Of a stretch of DNA of 22,306 nt, positions 1 through 10,000 are shown one piece after another. Position 1 is the first letter of the stretch. Each line of letters starts with the position of its first letter. The notes below the pieces were generated by a model. The model did no database searches, was not told where the DNA came from, and saw nothing but the letters and a program-made list of their open reading frames with translations. The stretch lies in assembly GCA_900557255.1 (NCBI GenBank), contig USSA01000035.1, forward strand, positions 1 through 22,306. Reading direction: 5' to 3'. The position numbers and the translations under genes were made by a program. Source of the stretch: an uncultured Prevotella sp. Its GTDB lineage: Bacteria; Bacteroidota; Bacteroidia; Bacteroidales; Bacteroidaceae.

Positions 1-59
1 CTTAATATAAGTTATTGATTTACAGACGATTAAATATTAATTTAACGCAGTATTGTAAT

Positions 60-314
60 ATGAGTACAACAATAAAAACAAAATCTTCCGCTTCTATAAG
101 AATAGATACGGATTTGCTCAATATTCTAAAGAGCAATGCTAAAAGAGACAACAGAAGCCTCAGCAATTATTTGGAAACGATTCTGTTTGAAATAATTCCT
201 CAGCAGTCAATTGACAGAACCGAAGGAATTTGTCAAGGACTCCGTGAGGTTAAAATGATAAAAGAGGGTAAATTGAAAGCAAAATCCGCAGACGAACTTT
301 TCGATGAGCTATAA
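60..314 (+). CDS. Type II antitoxin, ribbon-helix-helix-like (copy 1)
   Basis: This 84-residue protein is probably the antitoxin of the toxin gene that follows. Its N-terminal half (SASIRIDTDLLNILKSNAKR, then SLSNYLETILFE) has the short basic strand followed by two helices seen in ribbon-helix-helix DNA-binding antitoxins. The C-terminal half, ending KAKSADELFDEL, is the kind of acidic tail that wraps a RelE-type toxin. The frame is open back to position 15, but I chose ATG at 60 because the second copy at 14392 begins with the same residues and has a stop just upstream. The 3' end overlaps the toxin start by 11 bases, which implies translational coupling and fits an antitoxin-first operon that represses itself. 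No consensus promoter is visible in the 59 bases available upstream. The family assignment is from the pattern only; the pairing is secure from the context. Confidence 0.85.
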   Translation: MSTTIKTKSSASIRIDTDLLNILKSNAKRDNRSLSNYLETILFEIIPQQSIDRTEGICQGLREVKMIKEGKLKAKSADELFDEL

Positions 315-642
315 TATAGAAACAACTCCCCATTTTGAAAAGGAGTTAAAGGACTTGGCTAAACGCTATAAGTCCATGAAACAAGATTTTGGCAAATTCA
401 AAGATTCCCTAAAAGATGATCCTTTTCAAGGAGTTGACTTAGGTGGTGGGTTAAGAAAAATCCGTATGGCTATTGATTCCAAAAGAAAAGGTAAAGCGGG
501 AGGAGCTAGAGTTATCACATATACCACATTAGTAGATGAGAATACCGGTGAAGTATGGTTGATAGAAATCTATGACAAATCAGAATTCTCAACCATCAAG
601 ACTGATGTCATAAAGAAAATGCTAAAAGAGTTGGGACTATAA
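304..642 (+). CDS. RelE/ParE-family toxin (copy 1)
   Basis: This 112-residue protein is a RelE/ParE-fold toxin, probably a ribosome-dependent mRNA interferase. Visible family features are the N-terminal helical part (HFEKELKDLAKRYKSMKQD), the GGGLRKIRMAI strand, the basic SKRKGKAGGARVITY segment, and the late strand-helix WLIEIYDKSEFSTI. The basic strands carry the usual catalytic or substrate-binding positions of the fold. The gene starts inside the last codons of the antitoxin, so the two are translated together. A hairpin at 672-698 follows and separates it from the convergent ADP-ribosylglycohydrolase gene. The protein differs from the copy at 14636 only by two Asp to Glu changes, so both copies look intact. 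Gyrase inhibition (ParE-like) rather than mRNA cleavage cannot be excluded from the sequence. Confidence 0.87.
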   Translation: MSYNIETTPHFEKELKDLAKRYKSMKQDFGKFKDSLKDDPFQGVDLGGGLRKIRMAIDSKRKGKAGGARVITYTTLVDENTGEVWLIEIYDKSEFSTIKTDVIKKMLKELGL

Positions 643-671
643 TTCTCAAAAGATTTGAGGGCTATCCTTGT

Positions 672-698
672 AAATCGTCCGCCATTGGCGGGCGATTT
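672..698. terminator. Hairpin between convergent genes, probable bidirectional terminator
   Basis: AAATCGTCCGCC pairs with GGCGGGCGATTT around a 3-base ATT loop, giving 12 pairs with one G-T wobble. It lies between the toxin stop (642) and the stop of the convergent ADP-ribosylglycohydrolase gene (723). The T-run is short and lies within the stem, so efficiency is uncertain. A smaller hairpin (CTCAAA/TTTGAG) sits at 645-659. Confidence 0.65.
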
Positions 699-722
699 AA
701 AACAACAGACTATGATACGTTT

Positions 723-1658
723 TTATCGATACATTGTGTAGAATTCCTGCACCTTGTCATGGAGCATAGAAGCATAGAGAAGACCACTTTTCCATTCTTC
801 AGGAATTTGGTCTATTCCAAATTTAGCGCCCAGGATAGCTCCTGCTACTGCTGCATTGGTATCCGCATCTCCTCCTGATAAAACAATCTTCAAGATACCC
901 TCCTTATACGAGGTTGCATGCCAATAAGCCCATAGGGCAGCCCCTAAAGTTCTGAGCGTATATCCCATACTCTTTTCATCATCCAGGCACAAAGAATCCA
1001 GACCTTCATGATATGCCAAGTCAATAAATGGAACGATTCGTTCATCATATTGTTTGGCAATGCCAATCACATCTTCATAATCCAATATCCTGTCTTCAAA
1101 GACAAGAGCATGTATGATAGAAGAAACGATAACGCAAGAGCCCACACTGCGAGGATCATAATGAGTTAGCTTACAGATATTCTCAGCATTACTAGTCACA
1201 TTTTCCTTCAGAAGCCCTACCACCGAAGTTCTCATGACAGCCCCATTAGCTGCAGCTTTTTTCTTTCCCATCTTCCAGATAATCTCTGCTGCCTTCTGTG
1301 GATTCGAAGTATAGTCGCCAAGAGCCATTACATTATAGGTATGCCGACCAATTCCCATGCCTCCGTTCATCATCCATTCCTTAAACCTTCTGGCAATATC
1401 AAGAATATCTACCTTTTGACAAGCCACAAAAGAATCTAAGATGCATAGCATCATGTCGGTATCATCAGTCCAATCGCCTCTTTGCCAACGACGACGATGA
1501 TCATCCTGCACGATTTGTGAATAGTCCTCTATCCCATTAGGATAAAAACAATCCACCTCTTGCTTGAACATAAACTCCGTGCTCAGTCCCAAGGCATCTC
1601 CTACAGCTTGTCCGAAGATTGTGCCAAGGAATCGTTCTTTTATAGTTTCATTTTCCAT
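723..1658 (-). CDS. ADP-ribosylglycohydrolase family protein (DraG/ARH fold)
   Basis: This 311-residue protein belongs to the ADP-ribosylglycohydrolase family, binuclear-metal enzymes that remove ADP-ribose from proteins, nucleic acids or small metabolites. The N-terminus carries the family signature GQAVGDALGLSTEF. The metal-binding motif WTDDTDMM places Asp at residues 65, 66 and 68, and the C-terminal motif GGDADTNAAVAG places Asp at 264 and 266. All expected metal ligands are therefore present, and the length is normal for the family. It has no signal peptide and should be cytosolic. It converges on the toxin gene, and its 5' end faces a decayed IS66 fragment; I see no good promoter in the 100 bases upstream. 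No ADP-ribosyltransferase is encoded in the window, so the substrate is unknown and a housekeeping role is as likely as a link to the neighbouring systems. Confidence 0.9.
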   Translation of the reverse strand: MENETIKERFLGTIFGQAVGDALGLSTEFMFKQEVDCFYPNGIEDYSQIVQDDHRRRWQRGDWTDDTDMMLCILDSFVACQKVDILDIARRFKEWMMNGGMGIGRHTYNVMALGDYTSNPQKAAEIIWKMGKKKAAANGAVMRTSVVGLLKENVTSNAENICKLTHYDPRSVGSCVIVSSIIHALVFEDRILDYEDVIGIAKQYDERIVPFIDLAYHEGLDSLCLDDEKSMGYTLRTLGAALWAYWHATSYKEGILKIVLSGGDADTNAAVAGAILGAKFGIDQIPEEWKSGLLYASMLHDKVQEFYTMYR

Positions 1659-1776
1659 ATTTTTCTATTCATACAACCAACAAATCGTAAAGTCATCCAT
1701 ATCTGACAATAGTGCTGTACCGATTACACAGCTCCACTTTTTTAACGACAACACATATTCCCTTTCATGCTCCTTC

Positions 1777-1986
1777 AGATACAACTATATGTTCTGTGGA
1801 AACCATGATGCGGCTGAGGAAGCTGCCATCATGTACTCTATGATAGGAAGCTGCAAGCTGGCTGGTGATGACTTCCGAAAATGGACAACCTACTTCTTGA
1901 CTCATATACATGAGTATGATAATGATTATTCGAGAGATTTGGCAAACTTCCTGCCATTGAGGCTAAGAGAGAAGGGAATTCTGTAA
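1777..1986 (+). pseudogene. IS66 transposase (TnpC), C-terminal fragment
   Basis: Reading from about 1777 to a stop at 1986 gives some 69 residues that match the end of IS66-family DDE transposases: NYMFCGNHDAAEEAA, then YSMIGSCKLAG, then HIHEYDNDYSRDLANFLP. The catalytic domain is missing, since an IS66 TnpC normally exceeds 450 residues. The open frame continues upstream to 1564, but that part lies over the ADP-ribosylglycohydrolase gene on the other strand and does not resemble a transposase. This is a dead remnant. The similarity is from memory of the family, but the conserved block is distinctive. Confidence 0.85.
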
Positions 1987-2036
1987 TCTCCCTCTGAAAT
2001 TCTTGTAACTTCTTCTAAATTTCTTTGAATATCTCC

Positions 2037-2076
2037 GAAAATCTTGTAGAATTTTGAAGATTCCTACAAGATTTTC
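2037..2076. repeat. Perfect 13-bp inverted repeat inside the IS66 remnant
   Basis: GAAAATCTTGTAG (2037-2049) is the exact reverse complement of CTACAAGATTTTC (2064-2076), with a 14-base AT-rich loop. It lies between the transposase stop and the element end, so it is probably the IS66 transcript terminator. It also lies just past the end of the minus-strand helicase operon and could terminate that. No clear T-run follows on either strand. Confidence 0.6.
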
Positions 2077-2116
2077 AGAAAATATTGCAAGACGGGGTTA
2101 GCCGATGGCTTACATC

Positions 2117-4012
2117 TTAATTCTTTTTGTACAATCTTGGTGGCACTTTATCTAAAGGTGAAGCCAGATTAGGAGTATTATACATCAAATACAACTGGTG
2201 CATTGTACGTGTCATGGCAACATATAACGCTTTCCTTGTTTCTTCATTATTTGCTCCATCAAACATAGGTATGATAACTAAATCAAACTGAAGACCTTTT
2301 GCACTATGATAGGTCATTACTTTTGGAAGGTTGTTTGTGAAGTGAAGTTCGCCCTGAGCCCTTTTGTCCTGAGCCTCAGTTTTGAATTTGAACTCATAAT
2401 CAAAGTCTTGTAATTTAAGCTTTTCGCAAACTTCAATTACTTTCTGATTACTTGGGAGTAATACCCCTATACTCATTTCTGGGTTGGAGTTCGAGATTTC
2501 AATGATCTTTTTTATTTGTTCATCTACAGTCTCGAAATGAACGAAATGGGGTAACTCTTTCTCCTTGTTTTTATAAACCTTTTCCTCGTATTTCATAACA
2601 TTTACGCCGACATAGTCTTGTGTAATCTTTGCAACGTTACGTGGAAGTCGGTAATTATTGTATAACCTAAGAGGAACAAGACCTGTCATATCAGCAATTT
2701 CATCAATGGACAGAGTCTTTTTGCCAAAATGGTTATAGATTGACTGAGCAGAATCACCAAAGAAGAAATAATGCTTAGCAGCAGCCTCTATGAACTCCTG
2801 AATTTCTTCACGTTCAAAATCTTGAATTTCATCAACAATGATATAGTCAGCGGAAGGCATACCAAGATATTTCCAGTAATGATAATGATAGAACTGGTAA
2901 GAACTGCAGCTTCTGCCTGTCTTCATAAAACTATTAAGAGAACGTGTAAGGGATATAAGTATCACAGAATTACCCTCATTTGCAATCTGTTCAGCTTTAT
3001 GCATAGCAATAACAGACTTACCACTACCTGCACAGCCTGTTACCAACATAGACTGATCAATAGTTATATCTATCAAATCAAGTTGGTCATCATCCAGAGA
3101 GTCTTCGTCTAAATCCCAGTCATCTACTGCAAGTCGCATACGTTCCCGAAGCTGACATTCTCTTTGTGGTCTATAAACAATAGGAGTTTCAGGAACTAAC
3201 TCTTCCTCTGTTGCTTGAGATTCAAGTACTTGTGTAGCAGATAGTAAATTCTTTAGTTCTTCTATTTCCTTTTGCTTTTCTGCTAACAGGGATTCTACTT
3301 CTGAAGTTCTTTCTTGTGATGCCAAGTTTTGTTGCTCTACTTCTGCTAACTGTTTCTTTACAAGTATCAAAGCTGCTTCCTTCTCATCAATAGTTTTATT
3401 GGCGAGCTCTATTTGATTCTTCGCTTGGTTTAACTCTTTTCCTCTTACAGAGTTAAAGGAGAATGACTGCAAACCATTCAGAAATACTATTGTATCTGCA
3501 GAAAGTATGGAATTTCCTTTTAGAAAGTCAAAAAAACCAGGAATACAAGTTGCGCAACCTCTTGCTTGCTCTTCTTCCTGCATTGATGAGCCACCTGTAT
3601 GGCTTCCGAACTCGCTTGCAAAGCTATACCAACGGCACAATTCGGAGCTATAACTTTCAATGCTCAGTTTCAATCTTTTCTTTTGTACATCCTCTCTTGC
3701 ACTATACACATCTGGATGATACATAAAGTAAGCACGAGGGAATATTGCAGTAAAGATACTACCTGTTGGCTTTCTTGAGGTAGGTCTTGTATCAAGGTAA
3801 AAGAGATTATCCTTACTCTTTTGTATTGATTTTCGACCTTCCACGATGTCTGTAGAAGTAGCATCATTATTTATAATGTCGTAAATAACGAGTTTGCACA
3901 ATAACTCAATAGCAGGTCGAACGTTTCTAAAGAAAGATGTATAATCCTTCTTGTTGAAACAATCGACAGCTAAGTTGTAGTCGTGCTTGAAACTATTCTT
4001 TATCGATTCCAT
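2117..4012 (-). CDS. SF1 (UvrD-like) helicase with N-terminal accessory domain and coiled coil
   Basis: This 631-residue protein is a superfamily 1 ATP-dependent helicase or translocase. Residues 1 to about 170 are a helical domain I do not recognise; the start (SFFRNVRPAIELLCKLVIYD) loosely resembles HEPN or DUF4145-type helical bundles. Residues about 194-259 are a clear coiled coil rich in Gln, Glu and Lys. The motor follows: Walker A TGCAGSGKS with Lys332, Walker B YIIVDEIQDF with Asp394-Glu395, motif III FFFGDSAQSIY, motif IV NNYRLPRN, motif V TYHSAKGLQFD and motif VI VAMTRT near residue 600. All are intact. It starts 11 bases after the stop of the 2763-residue protein and must be co-transcribed with it. 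The coiled coil suggests oligomerisation or docking to that partner. Its stop codon lies four bases from the end of the IS66 remnant, but motif VI is followed by a normal-length tail, so truncation is unlikely. Confidence 0.87.
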   Translation of the reverse strand: MESIKNSFKHDYNLAVDCFNKKDYTSFFRNVRPAIELLCKLVIYDIINNDATSTDIVEGRKSIQKSKDNLFYLDTRPTSRKPTGSIFTAIFPRAYFMYHPDVYSAREDVQKKRLKLSIESYSSELCRWYSFASEFGSHTGGSSMQEEEQARGCATCIPGFFDFLKGNSILSADTIVFLNGLQSFSFNSVRGKELNQAKNQIELANKTIDEKEAALILVKKQLAEVEQQNLASQERTSEVESLLAEKQKEIEELKNLLSATQVLESQATEEELVPETPIVYRPQRECQLRERMRLAVDDWDLDEDSLDDDQLDLIDITIDQSMLVTGCAGSGKSVIAMHKAEQIANEGNSVILISLTRSLNSFMKTGRSCSSYQFYHYHYWKYLGMPSADYIIVDEIQDFEREEIQEFIEAAAKHYFFFGDSAQSIYNHFGKKTLSIDEIADMTGLVPLRLYNNYRLPRNVAKITQDYVGVNVMKYEEKVYKNKEKELPHFVHFETVDEQIKKIIEISNSNPEMSIGVLLPSNQKVIEVCEKLKLQDFDYEFKFKTEAQDKRAQGELHFTNNLPKVMTYHSAKGLQFDLVIIPMFDGANNEETRKALYVAMTRTMHQLYLMYNTPNLASPLDKVPPRLYKKN

Positions 4013-4023
4013 TTGTTATCATT

Positions 4024-7000
4024 TTAAGCAGGAGTACCAAATCCTGCAATTTGTACTACATAGATATATCCACGTTCACGAGCCGCTTGACACCAATCGT
4101 TAGCGAAAGGTCTATATTCGCGATGTTGGGCTATTGCCTTAGCTCTAGCACTTTCATCTGCCTTTAAGGTATCTTCCCATGACCATATACTTACATCACT
4201 CACAAAGAATCCACGCAATCGAAGGATATCATTATTTCGCGCATTTCTTGCAATTGTGCTTGCTCCTGATAACCTAGCGACTAAGTCATTACCATGTTGA
4301 ACATAGTAATTGCCATCAGACTCTCGAACAACCATAACGTCATCGTCTTTTTTAACATTCTGCGCTATTTTGTCATTCATAAAGAATGTATTAGCAAAGA
4401 CATTTTGCGATAGATAGTATTTATTCATGCCTGGTTCACGTTCTGCATATACAATGGTTCCATCGTCCACTGGCAAATAAACTTGATTAGCTTCTTCAAT
4501 GGCTGCCTCACGTTGTCCTTTGTAAACATGCAGATACTTCTTTGCACGAGTATAAGCAACAAACATCAGACGGCGTTCCTCTTCTATATCTGCTTTATCG
4601 TCTAATTGAAGTTCTTGACCTTTGGCATAGGTATGGTGAGGTTTCATCGGCAACGAAATGGAAGATGGTGTGATAAATACAGCATCAAACTCCAGGCCTT
4701 TAACTTTATGCATAGTTGTCAGAATGACGGTAAGAGTATCATCTTGTAGAATGCGTTGCTCTTTGTAACGGTCGTATATCTTATATACTTGACCACCATC
4801 ATCCTTTCCTGCAACTTCCAATATATAATTAGCCAAGTCAGAATAGCTATGAATAGATTCGTCAGAACGAATGGATTCCAGATAATTAAGAACAATTGTG
4901 TATGCCAAATCTATGTTATAGGCATCCCAAGATGGGTTGTCTTCAATTTTTTTCATTAAGAAATCCTTCATGCCATGAGCTGTTCTATCATCATCAAGCA
5001 ACAGTTCTGTATCTGGATGTTGATTCAGGAAATGTATCAAATCATACACTTCTCTCTCGCGCCATAACTCGCACGTACTTGCACCTTGAATACGTATTCT
5101 TACATCTTCAGGCACTCGTGATCTTATATCAGCATATCCTCGATAGACTTCATTGTTGGTTCTGAAGAACACAGCGACATTTTTTATAATAGCGTACTCA
5201 TTACCATTAGATTTTGCTATTTCATTTTGTTCCTTTACATTATTTATATATACTAACAGATCACCAGTCCATGATGTGGATGTATCGTTGAATATAGTGT
5301 ATGGTTCATGCGGCTCATGCGCCATTAGCGTTGCTGCTGAGATAGGCATATTACTATCAGTAGGGACAAACTTAGCAGAACTATCCAAAATCTTTTGATA
5401 TGAGCGATAGTTTGTGAACATTGTCAGCTGAGTAGGATGAAGCTCTTCATCCAACTTCTTATAATATGCATCAGGATTTAACCATGCAGCATATGTTATA
5501 GGGTTATTCACCTGTAGTGCACGACCATTACTATCCTTTGGCAATCTGTCAAATCCGTAGATGCTCTGATTCTTATCACCAATAGTGAAGAACTTTACAT
5601 CAGGATAAATCTTCTTTATTTCAAGTAACGAAAGTAGTCTGTCCCTGGTTATATCCTGGAACTCATCCACAAGAACGTATTCAATTTGAGGGAATATTCC
5701 TCTGAACTCTACAGTGTTATTCTGAAGGAACTGTAAGAACATCTTTTCCCAAAGCTCAGTAGGAACATTATCTAAACGGCTTCCCATGCAGATCTTTGCA
5801 AGCGCATGGAAAGTATGAATATGCAAATGATGTCCGATACGACTCATACCCAACTTTGTAAAGAGGTTGTCAAGTCTGTTTTTAAGTTCGACAACAACAG
5901 CTCTGTTGTATGCAAGTATCAAAAGGTGGCTCGGCTCAACATGTTCTTTATAGATTAGCTTTGCACATCTCATAGTCAACATGTGAGTCTTACCCGAACC
6001 TGGACCTGCCAATACATTTATGGTCTCATTTCTAGGCTGCTCGTATATTTTTATCTGCTCTTCATTTTTCAAATATCCTTTTTCTTTGTCACCATAGAAC
6101 TTCTTTTCCTCTTCTCGAAGAGCTTCATCTGTCAATTCGGACATAATATCAGAACTTTCAGGGGCATACTCACCTGCCAAAGCGAGATAATCCCGATAGT
6201 TACGACACATGAAGTATCTACGTATGAACTCGCCTTGTTGTTCCCTTCCTATCAACGAGAAAATGTGCATTGCAGTAAGACGCACTTTCTTTACTCTTTC
6301 CTGTTCGTCAAAGTCTTGTCTGAAATCATACATTTCAGATTCCTTATCAGTTCCCTCATCTATATCAGATACTGTCTTGTCATTGGCAAGAACCTCAATA
6401 CCCGAGCTTATCAATGGCGTATGTTCAATGTATGCCAACAATCTGAGAACAGTCAAAACCTTCTCGAAATAGCCATACATATTGCCATTGTGATGGAAAT
6501 CAAGTTCTTGCAATTTTTCTGCCCAGTAAAAAGAACCAGCCTGCTCACACACAAACTTTATCCATTTAAAGCAGTCTTCCTCAAAGAATTTAAGGAAATC
6601 CTTCCATTGTTCATTCTTTACTTTCACATGGAAATCAAATTTCTCTTCAACTTGCTTTATATGGAACTCTACTCCTGGTATATAGCGTAGAATCGAGAAT
6701 ATTTGTGGACCGACTCTCGTTATGATATTACGTTTGAATGTTTCCGCAACAGTAACGGCACCCTTTGGAGGATTCAGAATTTCACTCTTCCAAGGCATGT
6801 ATATTGTAGTCTCAACCTTCTTCCTACGTTTCTTTTCTTCTTTAATTGTTTCATAATAAACATCATCGAGAAGATGCCTGTATATTTCTTCCCGACTCTC
6901 TACATCAAATATTTGTGTAACACCTATCTTACAATCATATAACAGATTGCGAACGCCTTCCATGGCTATATGAAGCGCAAAGGTGTTATCATCATGATTA

Positions 7001-10000
7001 ACCATGTATCTTGCTTCACAAAATCTTCTGGTCTTTATCTCACAACGCATCATTTCATTCGATGAGAGTAAATTCAGTGATTGACAGTATAGAATGGCAT
7101 TCATTATCTGTGGGAACGACATTTTGTACATTTTAAATGCCGCTCTCATATCCGCGATAGAAAACAGTGATGGTTCATCAAGACGTTCTGCGTTCCTTTT
7201 TAGGTAATCGTAAACGTTTCGATGACGTTCATTCCTATAATTAACACCAGAAGCATTAGACATAATAGTCATGTCATAATATGCAGAACTCAGATATTTC
7301 AGTTTTATGAATCCCATTGTTTCAAGCCAATGGAACGCAAGTCGTGAAGCTGTTGTATCTGTAAAATGATCAGAATCATCATTCTTTGACCACACACCAT
7401 ATGGTACAACCAATGGTTTTGTCTTGACTTCTTCTATAGTCCTAAATCGTTTTATAAATGCCACAATCTTATCCTTGCAGTCTGTTAGGTCAGACCAACT
7501 CATCTGACTACGGACAAGCAGATCTTTCAGCTTATGGAAGTCCTCGTCCGATGTAATACACACTGCAGGTAGTTCATTATGAGATAAATAGAACTCAGAT
7601 CTTTCAGAAGGATCTTCTTGATAGTCTCGACCTGCACGTCCAACTTCCTGTAAGTAATCTTCAAGTACTGAAGGTGGTGTAAAATGTACAAGATAGTGAA
7701 TATTTGGAATGTCCATACCCATACCAAATGCTTTTGTCGCACACAAAATATAAATGTGTTCTGACTCTGCAACAGGTACGTCTACACCATTCTCTTTACG
7801 AGTTTTCTTGAATCTACAATATTTTTCGTTACGCTCTTCTGCATCAAGACCTGCATGGAAATAGTCTATATGGTCAAAACATTTATGCAAAACGGAATCT
7901 TCAGAAGCCTTTTCGCATAAAGCATTCAAAGCTTCGGCTGTTTCGGAACATTGATTATGCGTCCTACAGAATATAAGCATACAGCTTTCTTTGAAATCAA
8001 TCTTGTTTTCTGTAATGTATTGAGCAATCGCCTGAACTCGTGCATCATCATTATGACCTTGTTTTCTCTTTTCTGAGTTGGCTACAGCAAAGGAAATTCC
8101 GATATGGTTACGTATCGGATTATATTCTTCTGCAGATTGTCCTAATCTTGTAATATCTGGAATGAACTTCTTGAAGTCTGCCTCTACCTGAGTTGTTACA
8201 GTTGCAGAGAACATCGCTATCATTATGTCAAAAGTTTGTTGCAATTCAACACAACGTACTATTGCATTTCTGTAGTCAGGTCTGAAATCCTGTCCCCATT
8301 GTGATACGCAGTGTGCTTCATCAAATACAACATACTCTAATCCACCGTCCATACGAAGACGTTGGTATAGCACATCCATGAAAGATCTAACTCTAAATCG
8401 TTCTGGAGTAATATATAGAAGTGCAATCTCACCAGATTGAATACGTCTGTAAATCTGTTGGGTTTCAACAATCATTCTGTCGCCACTAAGGTAATCAACA
8501 TTGCTTACGAATCCTTTTGACTGCAACTCCTCTACTTGATCTTGCATCAGGGCACGCAATGGAGTGACAACCAATGTCAATTTGTGAGACGTAATTGCTC
8601 TACACAAAGCCGGACCTTGGAATAGCACGGACTTACCACCACCTGTAGGTATTGAAACCAAACAGTTACCAGTCTTGGATAGCATGTAATCGACTATTTC
8701 TTCCTGACCGTTTCTCCAGCCACTATACCCCCAGTTAGAGAGTATCATCTGCTTCATCTGGTCAGTTCCTAACTGATCAGTTTCAGCAACATTATCCTTA
8801 AAATATATAGAAGCACGTTCTAAGATTCGACGGAACTCATCATCATCTTTCCATAATTGGAACTCTACAGCTTTTCCTTTACAAGCCTTCGCTAAACCAG
8901 AATAGTCTTCAAAATGAGAATCAGTGATATAGAACTTAGTTTCTGGACTATTTGCCATTGCCAAAGAACAGTAGTGCTCAAATATTGGCCATGATGCAAG
9001 AATACACTGTCTGGCAGTAGTGCGCTTGTATTGTTCATCTGCATCAGAATCAGATGAATCCTCGTAATCGCCTTCAAAAGGTAACGTGTCCCACATGACC
9101 ATATATCGGTCTATATCCATGTTGTCCCATATATAACAAAAAGGCTTATCTGTTCTGTAACTACCGAGACCTGTCATGAATTGTTCCTTAGAAATAATAA
9201 TCATTCCATCAGGATGGCTACCGATATGTTCAAGTTTGCGGAAACTATTACCTTCTTCTGGAATGAAATATCCTTTAGAAGTAGCATATTTGAATAGTTC
9301 GTCGTATTCGTCCAAGGTATTTACGACATAAACTATTGGAAGACTTCTGTTCTGCTCATGAATCTTATCAACAAGAGCAAATTGATATGCCCAGTAGTTG
9401 CTTCTTCTGGTAGTTACAGAATTTACACGTAGTACAGAAGCATCGTATGTATCCCTTAATTGTGTTCTTACCTGTATAATATTCTGTGAATCTGACTTTT
9501 CCCCCTCTGTTTCCCAGTATATTGGATTATGCTTTATACCAGTAAAATGAGACAGGAAATGATCTCTATATTTCTGATACTGATAGTTCTGGTAGATGAC
9601 AAAAGTTCCATTAGGTTGTCTTTCGCACCATACATTTGCAGTCAATGGGTGTTTCTTTATGCCAAGTTTTGTTTGGTCAGCATCAGATATAACGGCAATG
9701 TTGGTTGCTGCCATTTGCATAGGTAGTTTGCTACCGACTTCCAACAAATCGGAAAACTTCCATTCACGCTGTTCTTTACATTTATGTACTCTATCTTGTC
9801 GTTCAGAACCAATAAAGTAGATGTGTTGATAGTCCTTAGAGCATATTTCCTTTGACTGGAATGCGTCTATATCAATACAGTCAATTCTGCTGTTAGATTT
9901 TTCCGCAAATCGTGAGAGTATGCTATTTGTAAAGGTAATTTTATCACTACCTTCATTTTCGATTCTTAAATACTGTGCTAAGTTTGCTACAATAGGAGTT

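Larger units (their letters stand above)
60..642 (+). repeat. Direct repeat, copy 1 of the toxin-antitoxin operon
   Basis: This 583-base unit recurs in the same orientation at 14392-14974 with exactly the same length. By my count about 26 bases differ, which is roughly 95.5% identity. Most differences are at third codon positions, and the protein changes are QQ to LK in the antitoxin and two D to E in the toxin. Similarity begins at the antitoxin ATG and ends at the toxin stop; the flanks are unrelated. Confidence 0.93.
1777..2113 (+). mobile_element. Right-end remnant of an IS66-family element
   Basis: The transposase fragment is followed by about 125 non-coding bases ending in TAGCCGATGGCTTAC at 2113. 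Read inward on the minus strand this end begins GTAAGCCATCGGC. IS66-family ends characteristically begin GTAA, so 2113 is the probable right terminus. The left part of the element is gone; the junction is somewhere in 1659-1776, next to the ADP-ribosylglycohydrolase gene. IS66 elements make 8-base target duplications. The matching base run here would be 2114-2121, which covers the stop codon of the 631-residue helicase gene. Without the left end the duplication cannot be confirmed. Confidence 0.65.

Noticed and set aside
1564..1776. N-terminal part of the open frame ending at 1986 as a real plus-strand gene
   Set aside because: It lies opposite the well-supported ADP-ribosylglycohydrolase gene and its residues do not resemble a transposase; only the part after about 1777 does.
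5983..6690. A 235-residue plus-strand frame with many hydrophobic residues
   Set aside because: It lies wholly opposite the giant helicase gene, which has clear motifs in this stretch, so it is a shadow of it.
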